This document shows positions 36,024 through 43,109 of a stretch of 64,000 nt of DNA, one piece after another. Position 1 is the stretch's first letter, and every line of letters starts with the position of its first letter. Origin of the DNA: Bacteroidaceae bacterium (GTDB taxonomy: Bacteria > Bacteroidota > Bacteroidia > Bacteroidales > Bacteroidaceae). The DNA is taken from the NCBI GenBank assembly GCA_016286165.1, contig JAEESE010000006.1, forward strand, positions 1 to 64,000, written 5' to 3'. The position numbers were made by a program, and so were the translations under genes. Under the pieces are notes generated by a model. That model made no database searches. It was not told the DNA's origin and saw nothing but the letters and a program-made list of their open reading frames with translations.

Positions 36024-37397
36024 TCATAGGATAGTAAGCGTCATCACATGCCGAGTGTTCTCGTCAACCTCGAAGCCTGCAGCTACGCGGCGTCCGACCA
36101 CCCATACTATGGTATCGCCCGAGCATACCACCAACTGACGCTCTTTCTCGAATACCGACAGCTTCAAGTCAGTGAGCATGTCACTTAGCAGGCGGGTGCC
36201 TTCGAGACCGAAGGGTTGTATTCGGTCGCCTTCACGCACAGTGCGTATTGTCAGCGGCAACGACAGCTTCTCAAGGTCATAGCAGGCCGTTTGTTTTTCT
36301 CTCGGTATGGGAAAAGTGGCGTAGTCGATGGTTTGTCGCCGAATGAGCAGGCGCGTGCCATCAGCCGCTTCAAAGAGTCCCTCTAGCGGCACTACACGTT
36401 CCGACTGATCCTGTTTGCTTGTACGGCCAACCGTGTCCGTCTTTGCGCCTTGTTGCATCCATAACAGTCGCCCGCGGTCGCGCAGCAACCTGCCTTTGCT
36501 GCTCTGCCATTCGTGCCCCGAGTCGCCGTCAAGATGCTCGAATATGTCGCTCACCTGTTCGGCTGTAAAGCCTCGCTCGCGCAGTATTTCATATAGGATT
36601 GTCTGGGGCGCTATACATGCCCGAAGTGCCGCTATGTCAATGGCGTCAGCACGTTCTACCACAGCTCTCTGCGTTTGTACGGCGTAATCATAGAGCTTCA
36701 GGGCCTCGCTCATTCGCAAAGCTGTCTGTGATATATTGCTCGTTGCGCTGCTGTTTATGCGCTGCAGTGCTGGCACAACTTCCAGTCGCAGGGTATTGCG
36801 TTTGGCTGCTTCCGGGTCAAGGTTGGTCGAATCGGTCACCCATTCCTGTCCACGCTCCTTTAGCCATTGTTCTATATCGCTACGAGAAACGTTGAGCATT
36901 GGTCGGATGATGCCTCGTTCATTGCGCATCTGCATGCCACAAAGCCCGCGAATGCCGGTACCCCTGACGAGGTTCAGGAGTATTGTCTCGGCCTGGTCAT
37001 CGCGATGATGTCCGACGCATAAGGCCGCAGCGCCCAATAGCTTCACTTGTTCGTCGAACCACTTATAGCGCAGTTCGCGTGCTGCCATTTCTATGCTTAT
37101 CCCACGACGTTGGGCAAAAGCCTTTGTGCGGAAGTGTTTAACGGTGATAGGTGTGTCGTTCTGGCGACATAGACGGCGGCAGAAAGCTTCATCGGCATCA
37201 CTCTCTGTTCCGCGAAGCTCGAAATTGCAGTGCAGTGCATGAACCGTGTAGCCCAACTCTTTCAGCGCCAGAAGCAAACACACGCTGTCTGCACCTCCGC
37301 TAAGAGCTACAGCCAAGGGTGCTTCAGCCGTTTGTGATGAGCTTATTCCGCAGCCTGAAAGTACTGTTTCTATGTTTTTGAGTAGTGTCATATTCAT
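36024..37397 (-). CDS. tilS: tRNA(Ile)-lysidine synthetase
   Basis: 457 residues. The PP-loop ALSGGADSVCLLLAL (about residues 29-43) is followed by VGHHRDDQAETILLNLVRGTGIRGL, the two signature regions, and a C-terminal TilS domain (LRVREGDRIQPFG-like, seen as TVREGDRIQPFGLEGTRLLSDML). It converts C34 of the CAU-anticodon tRNA to lysidine so that it reads AUA. The start may be 37397 or the ATG at 37391. Divergent from the tRNA-Cys gene. Confidence 0.95.
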   Translation of the reverse strand: MNMTLLKNIETVLSGCGISSSQTAEAPLAVALSGGADSVCLLLALKELGYTVHALHCNFELRGTESDADEAFCRRLCRQNDTPITVKHFRTKAFAQRRGISIEMAARELRYKWFDEQVKLLGAAALCVGHHRDDQAETILLNLVRGTGIRGLCGMQMRNERGIIRPMLNVSRSDIEQWLKERGQEWVTDSTNLDPEAAKRNTLRLEVVPALQRINSSATSNISQTALRMSEALKLYDYAVQTQRAVVERADAIDIAALRACIAPQTILYEILRERGFTAEQVSDIFEHLDGDSGHEWQSSKGRLLRDRGRLLWMQQGAKTDTVGRTSKQDQSERVVPLEGLFEAADGTRLLIRRQTIDYATFPIPREKQTACYDLEKLSLPLTIRTVREGDRIQPFGLEGTRLLSDMLTDLKLSVFEKERQLVVCSGDTIVWVVGRRVAAGFEVDENTRHVMTLTIL

Positions 37398-37437
37398 ATA
37401 AATAACGTAAAAATGCTAAAAAAGTTGTGCAAAACGC

Positions 37438-37467
37438 TTGTTAATTCAAAATAATGCAGTACCTTTG
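37438..37467 (+). promoter_or_regulatory. tRNA-Cys promoter
   Basis: TTG (37438-37440), a 19-nt spacer and TACCTTTG (37460-37467), with the mature tRNA beginning 23 nt later. A full consensus match in front of an undisputed RNA gene, which supports the promoter model used elsewhere in this window. Confidence 0.75.
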
Positions 37468-37489
37468 CATCCGCAAAACAAAAAGTGAC

Positions 37490-37561
37490 GGTGCCTTGGA
37501 TGAGTGGCTTAGTCAACGGTCTGCAAAACCGTCTACAGCAGTTCGAATCTGCTAGGCACCT
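37490..37561 (+). tRNA. tRNA-Cys (anticodon GCA)
   Basis: A 72-nt cloverleaf: acceptor GGTGCCT with AGGCACC, anticodon stem ACGGT/ACCGT around the loop CTGCAAA (anticodon GCA), and TpsiC loop GTTCGAATC. The discriminator base is T, as required for tRNA-Cys identity. CCA is not encoded. A terminator follows at once. Confidence 0.97.
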
Positions 37562-37571
37562 CTCTTTAAGC

Positions 37572-37610
37572 AAACATCCCCGAGCCTTAGGCTGCGGGGA
37601 TGTTTTATTT
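37572..37610. terminator. Terminator between tRNA-Cys and convergent glycosidase gene
   Basis: AAACATCCCC (37572-37581) pairs with GGGGATGTTT (37596-37605), with inner AGCC/GGCT pairing, followed by TATTT. It probably serves tRNA-Cys on the plus strand and could also stop the minus-strand glycosidase transcript, whose stop codon is 7 bp away. Confidence 0.8.
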
Positions 37611-37616
37611 TGTATG

Positions 37617-40352
37617 CTATTTCACCGCAACCTTGCGGCCGTTGATGATATACAAGCCTCGTGGCAGTGTATTGTCCACTCCGTTTGTATTTGCTCGTCG
37701 ACCGCTTAAGTCGAAGGCCTTGGTAGCTTGAGTCTGGCCGGTTGTCACATCGGCCATCCTTTGTTGCTCAACGTTCTTTATACCGTCGGTGCCGTCATAG
37801 AGTGCAGCAACCTCGTCTGCCGTGAGAGCATAGTTGTATATTCTCACGTCGTCTATGGCTGAGTTCAGCATTGGGTCTGCCGGGAACTGGCTGCGTCCTA
37901 TGTAATTGAACACTGGACGGAAGTCCGCGGGGCGCTCCGTAATGGTTGACGAAGACCCTGCCGGCTGGCCGTCGAGGTATAGCGTTATGGCATCATCTGC
38001 GAAGGTGACGGCTACGTGCATCCATTGTTTCGTGCGATGAGTGGTTGTAGCATTAATTATTTGTTCGCTTCCGCCATTCTTAATTGCCAGGCGCAGGCGG
38101 TTAGCCGACGAGGGTTTGGGCGACAGGAAACAATAGTGGTCCGTATCGTTGCCGAAGTCGAATATGCGTTGCCAGGAATCACCGCCTTGCCAGTAGACCC
38201 ATGAGGCGAAAGTCATCTCGCGTGATGAGGCTATAGTAGCTGGCAGTTGAATGAAGTTTGTGGAACCATTGAGCTTTATGGCCTGGTCTGAATGCCCTTC
38301 CTGCAGTTCGAGGTCGCCGAATAAAGCAGCGTGGTTGCCGTTGACGCTGGCATCATTGAGATCGGCGTCAGCTGTCAGGTGCATCATCAGTGCATGTTCC
38401 AGCGTTGGCTGAGCTGCAACAATGTTTGAAGACTCGGAGTGGTTGAAGCTCTGATCCATTGCCAACACACGATAGCTGTACTGCTTGTCGTCGACGGCAG
38501 TGTTGTCGATGTAAGCAGTTTCTGTGATGCTATTGTTTATCACTCGCCATGTAGCACCTCCGTCCTCGGAGCGTTGTATAGTATAGCTTTGGAGGTCCTT
38601 GTCGGCAGGTGCCGTCCAAGCCAAGGCTATGCTCGAAGGTTGAGGCGTAGCGGTCAGGTCGGTTGGAGCGGCTGGAGCTTTGGCATTGTAGGCCGTATTT
38701 GCAGTCAGGAGCCGCCATTGCTGATTGGGCTCGCCGGTGAACTTGCCTTGGTTGATGTTGCGGCCGCTGGTTTTCATTTGGCTTTCTGTGCCGGGCTGCA
38801 CCTGCATATAAAGTCCGCTATGCTGACTGCGAATGTAGAACCATCCGTCGCCTGCATATTCAAAGAACCACCGTTCGTTGGTGCCGAAGCTGCCGGCATA
38901 TGCTATGATGTCGCCGCCGTCGTCGAGGCTCCAGTTGAGAATGTCCGGCATTATTCTCGGGGCCTGTACATTTGTGATTTTATAGTAGGCGAAGTCGCCG
39001 CCGATACGTGTATCCACAGGCTCTATGGTCCAGTGCTGAGCTTTATTGGTCCTCAACGGAGTTTGCTGCTGAAGAGTTGCTCCTGACGATGGGTTGTTGT
39101 TTTGCGTAGATACGGCGTAACCGCTCAGTCGGTTTATAATCTTGTATTGAGTAGGCTCGGTGGGCAGAGGCGGCATTATATCCTCGCCGCCCTGTATGTT
39201 CACCAACGTCTCGGCATTAGTCTGACCTTTCTGATATGCTGTGCCGCCCGGCAGAGTCATAATGTACTCGCGTGTGGGACCGTGGCCGTCGTAGAAGACG
39301 TCGTGGTCCAAAGCCACGAAACGGTAGGAGGTCTCTACGGCCTGGCGCTCAGAAGTGCCGCCGAAGCCTTGAACGCTGCCTGATGGATGACGGTAAACGG
39401 AGGCTGCCGTCCAATTGTTGCGGTGCTCGGCGTAAGCGAGACGAGTGCCGCGGCTGGCTTTCATAAACTGACTGCGCGTATGGTCGCAGGTGCCCCACCA
39501 GATGCCTTTGGTCATGCCGTACTCAGAGCCTACCATACATTCCATGGAATTATGTAGCTCATCGTCCACGCCTACTTTGCCATCGGCTTTTACGCGCTTG
39601 TAGAAAGCGGCGAAAGTGTCGAACGAACCGGCCAGTTGGTGAGTATTGCCTTCGTCAAGGTACTGCTTCGATGCGTTGTACCACTCGAGAGCGCGGTCGT
39701 TGTTGAGGGTGTTGCCTCCGCACACGGCCACACCTTCGAAGTCGGGATCTTCTTTTATAAGCTTGCTAATAGCAGTGAACTCAGCTTTCGAGCCTTGCTT
39801 CCAATCCGTATAGTCCGGCTCGTTGAAGGGGGATACGCTGCTAACCTTGAGGCCTTTCTTCTCGACATATTGCTTCGTTGCCTTAATGAGAAGGTACCAG
39901 CGGCGAGCATAGGTGTTTGCCTGAGAGGCTGACGACGACGTGTGGTAGTGGCTTATGACGCCGGCTTCCTGGTCGGAATTGAGATTTGCTGTGACAGCTC
40001 CGGCAAGTTTGGCATTATTGATGCGCTCGTCGAGCTTGGCTTTCTGCCTGGCACTGAGTTGCAAATCTTCGCCCACGGCATCCGTTGTCTGGAAACTCAG
40101 GCGTACAATGTCAATCATATCTGCGCCTGCGAAGTTTACTCCTCGCCGCATATTGCCTTGGTCAATCCAGGCCTGATCCAAGCCCCAGACGATGTCGGGC
40201 AGTTTGGTACCTGGATCTTCGATGCGATAGGGCACGATTACATGTGCCGCAGGTAAAGCCACGCTGCGCGAAGCGCCCGATGGCACCTGTGCCGAGGCTG
40301 TGATGCTCGACAGCAAAAGTGCTGTCGACAACAGTGAAAGTTTATGTTTCAT
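37617..40352 (-). CDS. Secreted GH-A clan glycosidase with ricin-like, FN3 and LamG domains
   Basis: 911 residues with signal peptide MKHKLSLLSTALLLSSITASA. The catalytic domain (about 25-400) has a GH-A acid/base motif VSPFNEPDYTDW (Glu near 177) and a candidate nucleophile in LAYAEHRNNW (Glu near 307); GH30-like is my best guess, but GH39 or another family is possible. It is followed by a ricin-type carbohydrate-binding region (about 410-560, QYKIINRLSGYAVSTQ), an FN3 domain (about 570-655), a LamG/concanavalin-like domain (about 665-860) and the tail AFDLSGRRANTNGVDN ending LPRGLYIINGRKVAVK. It has a promoter with a perfect internal dyad (40391-40421). Substrate unknown. Confidence 0.75.
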   Translation of the reverse strand: MKHKLSLLSTALLLSSITASAQVPSGASRSVALPAAHVIVPYRIEDPGTKLPDIVWGLDQAWIDQGNMRRGVNFAGADMIDIVRLSFQTTDAVGEDLQLSARQKAKLDERINNAKLAGAVTANLNSDQEAGVISHYHTSSSASQANTYARRWYLLIKATKQYVEKKGLKVSSVSPFNEPDYTDWKQGSKAEFTAISKLIKEDPDFEGVAVCGGNTLNNDRALEWYNASKQYLDEGNTHQLAGSFDTFAAFYKRVKADGKVGVDDELHNSMECMVGSEYGMTKGIWWGTCDHTRSQFMKASRGTRLAYAEHRNNWTAASVYRHPSGSVQGFGGTSERQAVETSYRFVALDHDVFYDGHGPTREYIMTLPGGTAYQKGQTNAETLVNIQGGEDIMPPLPTEPTQYKIINRLSGYAVSTQNNNPSSGATLQQQTPLRTNKAQHWTIEPVDTRIGGDFAYYKITNVQAPRIMPDILNWSLDDGGDIIAYAGSFGTNERWFFEYAGDGWFYIRSQHSGLYMQVQPGTESQMKTSGRNINQGKFTGEPNQQWRLLTANTAYNAKAPAAPTDLTATPQPSSIALAWTAPADKDLQSYTIQRSEDGGATWRVINNSITETAYIDNTAVDDKQYSYRVLAMDQSFNHSESSNIVAAQPTLEHALMMHLTADADLNDASVNGNHAALFGDLELQEGHSDQAIKLNGSTNFIQLPATIASSREMTFASWVYWQGGDSWQRIFDFGNDTDHYCFLSPKPSSANRLRLAIKNGGSEQIINATTTHRTKQWMHVAVTFADDAITLYLDGQPAGSSSTITERPADFRPVFNYIGRSQFPADPMLNSAIDDVRIYNYALTADEVAALYDGTDGIKNVEQQRMADVTTGQTQATKAFDLSGRRANTNGVDNTLPRGLYIINGRKVAVK

Positions 40353-40390
40353 AAGTCCTTGCGGTTGTCTGCGATAGATGTTTGTGCCTG

Positions 40391-40421
40391 CAAAGTTAGC
40401 GTAAAAACGCTAACCTACAAA
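40391..40421 (-). promoter_or_regulatory. Promoter of the GH-A glycosidase with operator-like dyad
   Basis: On the minus strand TTTG (40421-40418), a 19-nt spacer and TAACTTTG (40398-40391) match the consensus. The spacer contains the perfect inverted repeat GTTAGCGT-aaaa-ACGCTAAC (40395-40414) that overlaps the -7 box, a position expected for a repressor or sensor-regulator operator. Confidence 0.6.
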
Positions 40422-40430
40422 AGAATAGGC

Positions 40431-40466
40431 AAAAAAAAGAGTGAAGAATCATGCGATTCTTCACTC
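40431..40466 (-). terminator. Intrinsic terminator overlapping the end of the small membrane protein gene
   Basis: GAGTGAAGAATC (40439-40450) and GATTCTTCACTC (40455-40466) form a perfect 12-bp stem with a 4-nt loop. On the minus strand it is followed by eight T residues (40438-40431). The stop codon at 40461-40463 lies inside the stem. It ends the prsW-sigma-membrane protein unit. Confidence 0.9.
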
Positions 40467-40781
40467 TGCGATGTTCAGTGAGTCGGTTTCCACTGACGGG
40501 GGTGCCACTAAGGTGGAATCGGCTGTCTGTGAGATGTCTGTGGATAGATTGGTCTTAGGCAGCATGGCTTGCAGGAAAACACCCATGACAAACAAAGCTG
40601 CCACTGAGGCTATGTTCGACACCACGGGCAGCAGTCGCAGCCGCAGTTGCTTGCGTTTGCGCTCCTCCCACTCTTGCATCTTCTGCTTCAGGCGCGCTTG
40701 TTCGCCCAGCTCTTTGAAGATGATATGGTCTACAGCGTCAATGCGCTCCTCATCGGGGTTTAGATTTCGGTTGTCTGTCAT
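40461..40781 (-). CDS. Small single-pass membrane protein, putative anti-sigma factor
   Basis: 106 residues from ATG at 40781, which overlaps the sigma factor stop as ATGA. About 50 N-terminal residues are charged and helical (EERIDAVDHIIFKELGEQAR, KQKMQEWEERKRKQLRLR), followed by one membrane segment (LLPVVSNIASVAALFVMGVFL, about 50-72) and a 30-residue outside tail. Position directly after an ECF sigma gene suggests an anti-sigma factor, but no ZAS-type zinc motif is present, so this is inference. Confidence 0.7.
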   Translation of the reverse strand: MTDNRNLNPDEERIDAVDHIIFKELGEQARLKQKMQEWEERKRKQLRLRLLPVVSNIASVAALFVMGVFLQAMLPKTNLSTDISQTADSTLVAPPSVETDSLNIAE

Positions 40782-41413
40782 AGCGATATCTTTAATTGTT
40801 GGAATCGTTGATGCACACGCTCGCGCAGGCGTTGCATACATTTATATTTGCTTGTCTTGAGGCCCATCTTAGTATTGTTCTCGGGACGAAGCGCGAGTAT
40901 CTCGTCGAGAGAACGGTGCTCGTAATAGAACAGCGTCAGTATCTGGCGGCAGCGCTCCGTCATTGCCAGAACGGCGTCTGTTACCACGCGCTCGCGCAGT
41001 TCCGTTTCGCTGACGTCGTCGGGCTGCTTGTCGTAGCGGTTGTTGTCGAGCGTTTCGAGCACACGGTCGTTGTTAGTCAGCTGCCAGCGCTGTTGCTGTC
41101 GCACATGTTCCCAGTTCTTGCGCTTGGCCACGGCCATGAGGAACGTCATGAGTGAACTACGCATGGGGATGAGCTGGCCGTCGGCCCAGCGGCACACGCG
41201 CCCCTCGAAGACCTCGATACGCCTGGTCTCAATCTCGCGCCAGAGGTGAATCATGGCATCCTGGAAGATGTCGTGGGCATCGGCATCATCGACAAAGATG
41301 GCTGCTGCGTGCTGATTGAAGTAGCGACGGCAGTCGGTGTAGCAACGCTCCATCAGCTTTTCATCGTGCCGAAGGATGCCGTTCACCATGTCTATGTCGG
41401 TCCAGGTCTGCAT
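40778..41413 (-). CDS. ECF-type RNA polymerase sigma factor
   Basis: 211 residues. Region 2 (HDIFQDAMIHLWREIETRRI, then SLMTFLMAVAKRKNWEHVRQQ) and region 4 (MTERCRQILTLFYYEHRSLDEILALRPENNTKMGLKTSKYKCMQRLRE, a helix-turn-helix) are clear; no region 1 or 3. Its gene lies 62 bp after prsW and is coupled by ATGA to a small membrane protein gene. The target promoter is not visible. Confidence 0.85.
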   Translation of the reverse strand: MQTWTDIDMVNGILRHDEKLMERCYTDCRRYFNQHAAAIFVDDADAHDIFQDAMIHLWREIETRRIEVFEGRVCRWADGQLIPMRSSLMTFLMAVAKRKNWEHVRQQQRWQLTNNDRVLETLDNNRYDKQPDDVSETELRERVVTDAVLAMTERCRQILTLFYYEHRSLDEILALRPENNTKMGLKTSKYKCMQRLRERVHQRFQQLKISL

Positions 41414-41475
41414 TTCTGTGATTTAATGTATCAGATGTAATGAAGTAACCCTCTGTTCGTGAAAAAAGTTTTCGG

Positions 41476-42204
41476 TCAATATTCCGAGCGTTGATAAGAA
41501 TCCTTGTCGGCCTCGGCCATCTCGCGAATGTGCCTTGAGCAAAGTTTTCGCAACTCGTTGCAGAAGAGCAGCAAAACAATACCGAAGATAGCTTCAAGCC
41601 CTGGCGACACTTCCTGCGACATGGCTATGGCGTCGAATATGCCGTGTGCAATCACAGGTGCGGCCAGTACCCATACGGCGTTGCGGCGGGGATTGTGCCC
41701 GAAGTGAACCTTGCTGTAGTAATATCCCATCAACACGGCGAAGAAGAAGTGGGCAGGCACGGACAACAGACCGCGCAAGATGGCGGTCATAGCCCAGTCC
41801 TCGCCGGCACTGAAGACGTATTGAATGTTCTCGAAGGCCGCAAAGCCCAGGCCGATGCAAACGGAGTAGACAATGCCGTCAAGATGTTCGTCGAAGTATT
41901 TATTGCGGCGAAGTAGCAGCCAAAGGAAGAAGAGTTTTGCCGTTTCCTCGGGGATGGCAGCCAGACCGAACGAGTGGACGATGGCTCCTACTGAGGAACT
42001 GTAGGTCGCAGGCACGAGTCCTGATGCCAGCAGGGGCGATGAGATGAGCAGCGAGCCAAAGGCAGAAAGCACTCCATAGACCACTCCTCGCGCCAACTGC
42101 AAAGGGGGTTCGGGATGCTCCTTGTCGCGTATCACGATGAGAATCATCAGCACTACGGCTGGCAACAAGGCAGCGACAAGTATGATATAACTGGCGTTGA
42201 GCAT
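41476..42204 (-). CDS. prsW: PrsW family intramembrane metalloprotease
   Basis: 242 residues, about six to seven membrane helices. The family motifs are present in order: EE in AAIPEETAKLFFLWLLL (about residues 84-100), FENIQYVF, VPAHFFFAVLMGYYY, and the C-terminal HGIFDAIAM, together providing Glu/His metal ligands. In Bacillus, PrsW makes the first cut in the anti-sigma factor RsiW. Here it is the first gene of a unit with an ECF sigma factor and a small membrane protein, which is suggestive of the same logic. A CG-rich palindrome (ACGCGCGCG) lies in its leader near 42232. Confidence 0.88.
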   Translation of the reverse strand: MLNASYIILVAALLPAVVLMILIVIRDKEHPEPPLQLARGVVYGVLSAFGSLLISSPLLASGLVPATYSSSVGAIVHSFGLAAIPEETAKLFFLWLLLRRNKYFDEHLDGIVYSVCIGLGFAAFENIQYVFSAGEDWAMTAILRGLLSVPAHFFFAVLMGYYYSKVHFGHNPRRNAVWVLAAPVIAHGIFDAIAMSQEVSPGLEAIFGIVLLLFCNELRKLCSRHIREMAEADKDSYQRSEY

Positions 42205-42349
42205 CTCAGAGGCTTATTAATTAAATAATGTACGCGCGCGAGGCAAAACACTAATTTAGTGCAAAGTAAGCAAATAATTCGAGTGTGTGCAAGAAAATGG
42301 CCCTAAAAAATGTATCAAACGTTAAACTTTGCATTTTCTCACGATATAA

Positions 42350-42381
42350 TTTGCACGGCTCTTGCTATTGAATTATCTTTG
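42350..42381 (+). promoter_or_regulatory. Promoter of candidate ncRNA
   Basis: TTTG (42350-42353), a 20-nt spacer and TATCTTTG (42374-42381) are a perfect Bacteroidetes promoter in a region without a coding gene on the plus strand. Expected start at about 42388. Confidence 0.7.
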
Positions 42382-42387
42382 CAATGT

Positions 42388-42629
42388 GATCTTTGAAACA
42401 GGGATGCCAAACGGGCGAATACCCTAAGGCACCGCATATGGCCGCATCAGTTAGACTGGGAGACTCATCAATTACATTTAGAAAACCGAGGAAGCTTCGC
42501 TGACCAATGGCGGGCTGCGCCCCCTCGTGGGGTAACCTCCTATTTAGGAGGCCGGCAGATTACAAAGGCAGAGGGCACTCAAATCATTTATTCTCGGAGT
42601 TCTCATCACATCGCTGATGCGGTTTTTTT
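42388..42629 (+). ncRNA. Candidate structured non-coding RNA, about 240 nt
   Basis: No plausible protein is encoded. A 5' hairpin (AGGG near 42409 with CCCT near 42424) is followed by CCGCATCAG (42442-42450), which pairs perfectly with CTGATGCGG (42614-42622), closing a domain of about 170 nt and followed at once by seven T residues (42623-42629), a terminator-like end. Inside are CCTCC-tattta-GGAGG (42536-42551) and a CCCC/GGGG hairpin near 42520-42532. The class is unknown: it lacks the tmRNA, RNase P and SRP signature sequences I can recall. A 6S-like RNA or an independent sRNA are the options. Confidence 0.6.
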
Positions 42630-42671
42630 GTGCCCCTTTGTCGACCGCATGTTCTGACATATAAAAAAACA

Positions 42672-42781
42672 CGTACAGACGTGAAGGCGAATACGTCCGT
42701 ACGTGTAGGCGTTTATGACCGTATGTGCAGGCTTGTATGACCGGTCGTGTTTTTGTGTGCAACCGGTCGTGTTTCCGATCC
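42672..42781. repeat. 22-bp-phased tandem repeat, 5 units
   Basis: Units begin at 42672, 42694, 42716, 42738 and 42760, all exactly 22 bp. Cores at the same phase read AGACGT, GTACGT, GTATGT, GGTCGT, GGTCGT; the last two units share ACCGGTCGTGTTT. The same cores GTATGT and GGTCGT recur in the 51241 array. It ends 10 bp before the stop codon of the minus-strand gene at 42792. Between 42205 and 42791 only the ncRNA, its promoter and this array are visible. Confidence 0.75.
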
Positions 42782-42791
42782 CGACATAAAT

Positions 42792-42983
42792 TTACCTCAG
42801 CAGTTGCCTGAAAGCAGCTAATTTTTGTGCCAGCTCATCCTTGTCCAGAAGCGGCAGTTCCTGCTGAAGCCATTGCTTGAAGGCTTGCTCGGCCTTGGCA
42901 AAAGCCATGGCACGGCCGGCCTTGAGTCCGCTGGCATAAGGTGTGTGAGGCAGCAATGCCCGGTTGAAATTACCATCACTCAT
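42792..42983 (-). CDS. Small conserved-looking protein of unknown function
   Basis: 63 residues from ATG at 42983 (MSDGNFNRALLPHTPYASGL). The open frame extends to 43040, but a -7 box TATCTTTG (43015-43008, minus strand) lies in that extension, so the shorter start is preferred. The rest is helical (GRAMAFAKAEQAFKQWLQQELPLL). I recall similar short Bacteroidales proteins without a function. Divergent from the amidase gene. Confidence 0.7.
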   Translation of the reverse strand: MSDGNFNRALLPHTPYASGLKAGRAMAFAKAEQAFKQWLQQELPLLDKDELAQKLAAFRQLLR

Positions 42984-43109
42984 AGTCGTAAGTGCTTGTT
43001 TTTGTGCGCAAAGATAGTTAAAAATCAGTTTCCAAGGCATTTTTTTCCTGTTCTTTTTTCTCTTTTAGATAAAATGTATATCTTTGCGCCAAATAAGGAG
43101 TAGAAGATC

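Noticed and set aside
42388..42629. tmRNA, RNase P RNA or SRP RNA
   Set aside because: No tRNA-like ends or tag frame, no RNase P P4/GAGGAAAGTCC core, and no SRP GGAA tetraloop context were seen, so a named class was not assigned.
42544..42762. 72-codon minus-strand open frame
   Set aside because: It overlaps the candidate ncRNA and a 22-bp array; the peptide (MHTKTRPVIQACTYGHKRLH) reflects the repeat periodicity rather than a protein.
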